A stretch of DNA of 64,000 nt from Aspidiotus rigidus (Eukaryota; Arthropoda; Insecta; Hemiptera; Diaspididae). Positions 57,623 to 64,000 of this stretch are shown piece after piece (positions within the stretch are counted from its first letter, which is position 1; each line of letters begins with the position of its first letter). Below the pieces are notes generated by a model, which did not search any database, was not told the DNA's origin, and saw nothing but the letters and a program-made list of their open reading frames with translations. The translations under genes and the position numbers were made by a program. The stretch is from positions 1,594,501-1,658,500 of the forward strand of contig JAVHKY010000012.1 of the NCBI GenBank assembly GCA_035079385.1. Direction: 5' to 3'.

Positions 57623-59138
57623 GATAATGAAAGAACATGAGTAGAGCCCTACGGTTTGGAATATTAAGGAAGGAAGAGGGAAACTAAAGCTGGTTGAGAA
57701 AGATTTGAAATGATTACTAATTTTTTAGAACAGTGGACTGATGACCGCAGCATTCATGACCAGTTCATGACTTGAGAACGATGTGAGCTGTGTAATAAGA
57801 CAAGTGAGTATTATTATATTGACTGTTATAACCGGAATTTCCTTTGGTAAACAAGTTAACGACCTGTAGGCATGTGCTTAGCGCTACCTACCGGAGTAAT
57901 GTTGCAGTATAAAAAGTATGCATACCGGTCCTAAACTTCACCACCTGGCACCTGCTACTGCTAGGAACATTATAATCGGCGAATTTGGAAACAGTTTGGA
58001 TCTTGGACTTTAAGCAGGGCGATTTTTCCATCTAAATGTAGATGTTCAAAGAGTAATCTTGAAAAAACCAAAAAAACTTGGAAACCGAGGAATTTAGAAG
58101 AAAAATGAAGGAAAAAACTCGGCGCTTCGCGCCTCGCGCCCCCCTGGACCCCCCTAACGTCATATTTTTTATAAAAAGGAAGCGTGGAACACGTGTATGA
58201 GATCAAACCGGAGTATTTTTTCGTTAAATTACTGCCAAGCCGAAACGTAGATGGTGAAAACTCATGTGGTGGGAGAGCTACAAAAATTTGGGCTAGCAAA
58301 GGTTTAAATGAAGCTGACTCCCAGCTTTCCTCCTATCTGTTGAAATTCAGTTGAATTCGGCTCTTGGCTTTCAGCTGACTGCAAGACTCATCAGAAGAAG
58401 TTCCACTCCCAAGTTCTCGTCCTAATCGCAAAATTTCTCTGAGTGAATGACTGAGATGAGTTTGTGTCGAGTGTTTTTTATTCTTCATACAATAGCGAAA
58501 CACGAGAAAAAGAGAAATGATGTCCATCGTATAAATATGAGTCAAGTAAAATAATTGATAATTAAACAAATTACTCTTTATCAACTGATTAAATGCACGC
58601 GCTAACGAATGAACTAATGCAAGTAAATGCGAGAAAAATTTCACAATATTTTGTAAGAATTTCAAATTTTTATTTCACAACGTACGACCGAATGAAAAAA
58701 AAAAAAAAAAAAAAAAATTACTACCTATAATTTACGAAACATCTGTTCAATGAGATAATTACGCAATCTTTATCAACTTAGGAAGAAATTATCCAGACGC
58801 GATTCACGGACGTGTGTGCAAGAAAATTAATAATGAAGAAGTGTAATTCCTAAATAGTGAAGAAAATACTCGCGTGAGTTCAAATTCCTAAAGTACAACC
58901 AAATTTGAATGTAGGTATTTTAAATCCAAAGAAATTCTTCAACTTGCCTCTGTCTGGCGAAACAACAATAACGAAGGATAATCAACGATAATGAACGATA
59001 AATGAATAGATGGAGGGGAAATAATAATTAGGCTAATTAGGATGTAGAGAGAAAAAAATTTAAGCAACTCATTTCTTTTCCTCTCTCTATATTCACGACA
59101 CTTTTCAGCATTTATTTCTTCTTTTTCTCTTCAGATTT
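57623..59138. other. Intergenic
   Basis: Upstream of POMT1. Near 58,110-58,200 lies a CGCGCC...CCCCTGGACCCCCC block with CGTGGAACACGT, similar to 12,645-12,720. A long A run is at about 58,697. No gene supported. Confidence 0.45.
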
Positions 59139-59429
59139 TTAAATTTTTTTTTTCCTATATGCACGACATTTCTCCGGATCTGATTTCTTTATCAGTTGGG
59201 TTTGAGTTGCCCTCTCTCTATATTCAAAACAGGTTTCACTATTTGGTTCCTTCCTCTTCTCTTCAGAAATATCTAATGTCAAAGATGAATTGCTTTTCTC
59301 AATAAAATTTATATTTATTGAATCTAATGTATCAGTTTCCATTACAGTTACATTATGACGGTACAATATTTCTTCATCTGTCATATGAGAACTTGATGGT
59401 AAATCACAAATAATATCTCTCAAGTTCAT
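59139..59429 (-). CDS. Hypothetical protein fragment with YRERATQTQ / CRAYRKKK motifs
   Basis: 96 codons, with an internal near-repeat of a C-x-x-Y-R basic motif (TCFEYRERATQ and KCRAYRKKK). Similar basic CR.YR segments occur N-terminal to some arthropod transposon proteins, so a mobile-element remnant is possible. No splice sites checked out. Low support as a gene. Confidence 0.25.
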   Translation of the reverse strand: MNLRDIICDLPSSSHMTDEEILYRHNVTVMETDTLDSININFIEKSNSSLTLDISEEKRKEPNSETCFEYRERATQTQLIKKSDPEKCRAYRKKKI

Positions 59430-61211
59430 AATTATTTATTAACTTTGAGAATTCAGTACCAATGCATAAAAACTTAGCACTACCGGGAAGATCAATAACT
59501 AACACAAAAAAAACGCACTTCACAAAAAATGAGAAAAAAATAGATGAATAAATGAGAAAAATTAATTATCAAAAAAAAATTAATTGAAGACAATAAATGA
59601 ATGAATCAATGAATAAATAATAAACACCAAAAAAATAAACGAACAAATAAGAAAAAAAAACTACAAAAAAAAACAAAAAAAAAACAGAAAACTCGCGAAA
59701 ATGAATAAATAAATTAGGTAATTAATTAAAAAATGAAAATTCGCACAACGACAATAAGGAAAATTCAATAAACTAGTAGATAAATGAACCACTATGAAAA
59801 ATAGAATAGTCAAAATAGATGGATATAATATTCTTTATTTGGAAGAAGTGAACTTGATGAAAACCAGAGGCGCACTGATTGATTTCGGTTGAACATTTAT
59901 GAAATTTCTCTCTTATTACACTCTCCCACCCTCTCATTCAGAATAGGAATATATCTCAGTAGGTAAAATATCAACTTACCTGCATATAGCTGTAGTAGTG
60001 AGAACAAATGAATCTTATATACAGAGTTTAGGGTAGGTACCCAATCTCGATCATATAGGTTTCAATTACCTTTTATTGCAGGCTTACTACAATACATAGC
60101 ATGAACCTTTTTTTCTTTCAAATTATGGATATTCAAGTGTCGGTTTTGGTGTCGGTTCAGCTGTCATTTTTTGGTGTCAGGTTTTTGGTGTCGCTTTTCC
60201 AATTTCGTACCCAGCGTATAGACGTGTTCCACGTCAAAAAAATTGATTGGGCGAAAAATTCTCTGCAAGTAAGTCATTTTCTCTCATAAAAATTGATGCA
60301 GTACTAAATTGTTATTGCAGATCGATTTAAGGAAACCTTCTATCCGTCTTTCGCGACGTCCATCAATATTCAATTTTCCCGTTTTCGTTTTGTGCAGTGT
60401 TGATGCTGTCGGGCCCATGACGAACGGTATAATTATATTCTTCAAAGTTTAAATTGATCTGAATAAATTCTTATGAGAAATGATTAAATTTGTAGAAAAT
60501 TTTACATTCTACAAATTTTGATCAGTTTTTTTTTTTTTTTTTTTTTTTTTCTCAAATTGCTTCGTTCCCAAGTTGTTTTGAGATTATTTGCTAAACGTTC
60601 TGTCCTCTCTTCCTGGCATAATTTCTGTCTTTTTTTATCCCCCAATAAGCTAAAATCTCAGTCTACTTTGAAACGTCCCGCTATAAGTAAAAGTCATCTT
60701 GACCAGTCTCAGAATAGGCCATAACTTTCTGAATACCTCATCAGCACTTGAATATCTATCAAGGAAATTATTTGGTAGAACTGCCGAGGAGTCCGTTCTC
60801 TATTCCTAATCATCCTTACTGTTCCCATTTGCTCACTGCGAGCCCACGACCCCAAGTGGAGTTGCAAGGATTGCGGAATTTTGGGTTTTCAACCAAGTCG
60901 TCTCAGATAGATGAGAAGAGGAAAAAAGGAAAAGAAAAATATAGATAGAATAATGGGAGTCGTACGCACATACTATTTTTATAATAAACTCTAAAACAAA
61001 TCTGACAAATGAAACAAATTTTTATTTTAAAAAATATAAATAAGTAAAGAAAACATAAAATACCGAGCGTTATCACAAAGCAATAAACAGAAAATTTAAA
61101 ATAGGTTATTCAGAATTACGCTTTCTCACCACGACAGTTAGTTTTTATTACGAGATTGTTCGAGTATCTTTCGCACGGAGATCATGAGTTACATTTATAC
61201 TAAAGTTTTAA
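59430..61211. other. Non-coding AT-rich spacer
   Basis: A-rich in the first half, with a long T run near 60,525-60,550 and a CGTGTTCCACG core at about 60,223. The small frames at 60,101, 60,518 and 60,748 have no domain or splice support. Confidence 0.4.
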
Positions 61212-61433
61212 TTAATTTAAACATCGTTGCAGGAAGGGAAGATGAACGACAAAACTTTGATCATTAGGAGTATACATGACTAGAATAGTATCTACAATAT
61301 TGACATAGGGGGTCGATAAAATGTATATATCCTTATCCAAAGCTCTGGGGTTTGCATAAGAAACAAATCTTTTTGCATATTTTCCACCGAGATAAAAACC
61401 ATCTAGCACCAAAAATGGAGAAAATAAAATACC
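61212..61433 (-). CDS. Unassigned terminal exon
   Basis: The minus-strand open frame starts just after an acceptor-like TTCTATTATCAG (about 61,434-61,445) and runs LVLDGFYLGGKYAKRFVS ... VVHLPFLQRCLN to a stop at 61,212. Composition looks protein-like, but I do not recognise the family. It lies 130 bp downstream of the CREC gene stop; its frame does not join CREC exon 5 without a stop. It may be the last exon of a gene nested with CREC, or a remnant. Confidence 0.35.
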   Translation of the reverse strand, partial: GILFSPFLVLDGFYLGGKYAKRFVSYANPRALDKDIYILSTPYVNIVDTILVMYTPNDQSFVVHLPFLQRCLN

Positions 61434-61561
61434 TGATAATAGAAAATAAATCGACTAGGAAACATAGTCCATGATATTTATCAGTTGTACATCAAAAAAT
61501 CTTGCATTAGTTTACCAAACAATAATTTTGACAATTATGAAAAAATTTAAAAGAACGAAAT

Positions 61562-62924
61562 TCAAAGTTCATCAATGATGGTATGAATATTCTGGAGATG
61601 TTCTCCAAAATCTGTAGCTTCACTACCCACAAACAGGTCATGGTTATTCATAATTTCATCGAAGGATAACAAATAATCGTGGTCGTCGTCTACAGCTGCC
61701 ATGAGGTGTTTCGTTTCCTCAGCTGCTATTTGTCTGAACAATGCAACACAGATTGTAGAATGAGTACATAGAGGTTGACAAAAATGGTACCTACAGATAT
61801 TCTTATGTTCCGTATTTCACTACTTACGAAGAATTCGGCACTATCCAACTCAAAATTTCTTCCTGATTCAAAAGACCATCCTTATTTTTATCGTAATTCG
61901 AATCAAACGATTCTCGTTCCGAAATCACATGACTTTTGTCGTGCATTTTGTCTAGAAATAAGAAGGAATTAATTTATACAATTATCGCTACACGAAGAAA
62001 TACTCAAGGTAAAATAGAGGGAGTAATAATATGAACCTGTGTCGCCAATAAATTCATCGAAATCAATAAAACCATCGTTGTTACGATCTTTATCTTTTAA
62101 AGTGTTTTCTATCAATATTGGTAACATATCAACGTATTCTTCCGGAGAGCAAAATTTTCGATATTCTTCTCTGTTCAGCACACCATCCTGATTGGAATCC
62201 GCCGCTTGAAACAATCGTTGATCAGCTTTTACGAGCTGTAGAGAAAAAAAGATTATGATGAGAAAGGGTCTAAGAAATGAGGATATTTGTACGGAGAAAA
62301 CTTACTAATGCATCTTCCACATGTGACTCTTCGAAATCACTGTCTTCGCCGAAAGAATCATACAGTTGTTCCTTCCACGTAATTGAACCATCGTGATTAG
62401 CATCTGTCTCTTCAAATCTGTCCTCTGCTTCTTCTTCCGATAACTTTCTAGGATGTTATATATGACATATAAGTACACTGTCTTCACAAAGATTTAAAAT
62501 CACAGGCTGACTTTAATATTTCTTACTTAAATGACTTCATAATCCAAGAATACAGTTCTTCGGTATCGACATGTTTGTCGTTATTAGTATCGATTTTCAA
62601 TAAAAGTAACCCTAACCTTCGTTTGGATTCTTCTGGAGATAAGTGGTCAAACTCTTCTGCTTTTTTGGCACTTCCTGCGAAAATACTTCGAGTCAGTATT
62701 TTAAATAGCCGTAACGGGCGTAAAGTAGGAGACTACTAACCTAATATCACTTCGTGTATGAGCTCAGATTCCGATTTTCTGCCCAGAAGATCGTGAGATC
62801 GAGGCAATTGCGCACCATCCTCAACTCTTTCTCTGGTATGCGAATGTGCCGGAATAGATATAAGTAGCGCCGGATGTATGAAGGCTAATATGAAATAAAT
62901 TGATGCTTGATAATGTAAAACCAT
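61562..62924 (-). CDS. CREC-family ER EF-hand protein (reticulocalbin-2-like)
   Basis: 322 aa from six exons (minus): 62,924-62,741; 62,674-62,527; 62,447-62,306; 62,235-62,037; 61,951-61,828; 61,733-61,562. Borders are GT-AG and phases consistent; exon 4 uses a weak donor (G|GTTCAT). An N-terminal signal peptide (hydrophobic IYFILAFIHPALLISI) precedes six EF-hand loops: DTNNDKHVDTEE, DANHDGSITWKE, DSNQDGVLNREE, DRNNDGFIDFDE, DKNKDGLLNQEE and DDDHDYLLSFDE; the last lacks the central Gly. It ends in IIDEL, close to the KDEL/HDEL retrieval signal. Length matches reticulocalbins and calumenin. Luminal secretory-pathway calcium-binding chaperone-like role, from the family. Confidence 0.92.
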
Positions 62925-63928
62925 ATTGAGATGATTTTTTGAACTCGCGCGCTATTGAGAAATGGCTAGAAGTCCCATAAATCGTAGGTCATTTACCGTC
63001 GTATTTTCATGACTCGTAATTCGTATAGCATGTCTTTGGAACAATATCAAAATTAATTACAAGGAGTTTTATTGAGTTTCGACGTGGTTTCGACCGAAAA
63101 AAAATATAATAGAATCTTTGCGACAGAGAATTCAATGAGATAACAATAATGACTTTTGATAAGAGAGGCGAGCGTGAAAAAAGGGGCCGGTGCTCGATCA
63201 GGAAGAAACATTGTTTCTTAGTCGTTCGAAAAGGTACATTTGCCTTATCGTTAATTTGAATATACGTCAAGCTAACTTGATACGGCAACGGTTGGAGTGG
63301 GAGATTTCTGGCTACTGCGCCTGTGCGTACTCGATCGAATGACGTACGTCCAATACAAACTGAAAAAATGATTGACGGTAATTCAAAATAAAATTCCAGG
63401 GAAACAGGTGCTTTGTAATCTGAGAGGGAGACATTCTTCTTCGAAGCGCTGTCGTGGTAATTTACGTCGTCCGGGCCGTAGGTAAAGGATTACCCTGGTC
63501 AATTGATTGAAGTTTGACTTGACGACTGATGAAAATCGTCTTGTCTTGTCTCTCATAACTCATGTCTCATTAATTTGTGGCCTAATTTTCCGAAAATCCA
63601 GGGGATATTCCACATCCGATGTAAGGATCGAACTTTGATTGAAAGGTAAAGATTGTGCTACTAATTTGTTAAAATATTTTCGACAAGTCAAGAGGCACTT
63701 CATTTGATTTGTGACAGTTCTGTGAGTGCAAGTTCGCGACAATTTGGTTAACTCTTGATTGACTCTTAGGTGAGTAATCCCCAAAATCTTGTTGTATCAT
63801 GTTCTATTGCTCTACCTACTACCTTTGTTTGTATTTGTTTCTTCTCGACGTTATACGCCAATCTACTTATGCCTTGGTCGGTGAAGGGTATGGGTACAGA
63901 TCTATAATCCTCATATAGACTCGACTAA
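62925..63928. other. Upstream region of CREC gene
   Basis: Promoter and 5' UTR of the minus-strand CREC gene are expected here. Minus-strand frames (63,007-63,288; 63,560-63,784) show no recognised domain. Confidence 0.4.
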
Positions 63929-64000
63929 ATGTCTGGCAAAACCATATTTTTCACTCTTACACCACGTAGCGTTATGGCAGTGGAAGTGGCTGCGAAGGCT
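63929..64000 (+). CDS. Possible 5' end of a gene running off the window
   Basis: ATG at 63,929 opens a frame (MSGKTIFFTLTPRSVMAV...) that is still open at the right edge after 24 codons. If real, it is divergent from the CREC gene. Too short to name. Confidence 0.3.
   Translation, partial: MSGKTIFFTLTPRSVMAVEVAAKA

Noticed and set aside
61212..61433. Considered as an alternative last exon of the CREC gene
   Set aside because: Joining it to CREC exon 5 by phase reads a different frame from the open one and reaches a stop.

Overview
The window is AT-rich nuclear DNA from an animal, most likely an insect. Short GT-AG introns, a small Maf factor, a POMT1-type mannosyltransferase and the mix of Penelope-like, R1, Jockey, RTE, Helitron and Ty3/gypsy elements all fit an arthropod. 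A hemipteran is my guess, held weakly. There are no bacterial features.

Layout. 1-2,174: the tail of an RTE LINE, then a repeated intron segment and the terminal exon of a C2H2 zinc-finger gene whose earlier exons lie off the left edge or are lost. 2,669-10,531: a 2.3 kb repeat (repeat A) split by a young Ty3/gypsy retrotransposon with matching 376 bp LTRs. 10,600-26,300: gene-poor DNA with a Helitron Rep fragment, a broken cluster of Penelope-like elements (PLEs), a Jockey 3' end, LINE scraps and a degenerate dispersed repeat. 26,300-31,600: a large inverted duplication holding two head-to-head PLE copies, with a second, uninterrupted copy of repeat A in its right half. 31,600-40,200: LINE remnants, two of them split by DNA transposons (a pogo-like MITE and a MULE remnant). 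40,266-46,675: a three-exon zinc-finger gene whose introns have collected an RTE LINE and two non-autonomous DNA elements. Its last exon is a paralogue of the exon at 1,911, and a third, broken copy lies at 47,484.

50,900-62,930 is ordinary host gene space. maf-S (minus) and the proteasome beta-7 gene (plus) are head to head. POMT1 (minus, 14 exons) converges on the proteasome gene. A CREC-family ER calcium-binding protein (minus, 6 exons) follows. I could assemble all of these exon by exon with consistent splice phases. POMT1 and the CREC protein both belong to the ER/secretory pathway, but nothing suggests that these neighbours act together.

I found no convincing new pathway or defence system. 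The most unusual items are two non-autonomous DNA elements with subterminal motif arrays (43,218-44,209 and 45,363-46,219), the inverted PLE duplication, the zinc-finger exon/intron family, and a canonical -1 frameshift heptamer with a DPG-type protease in the gypsy element.
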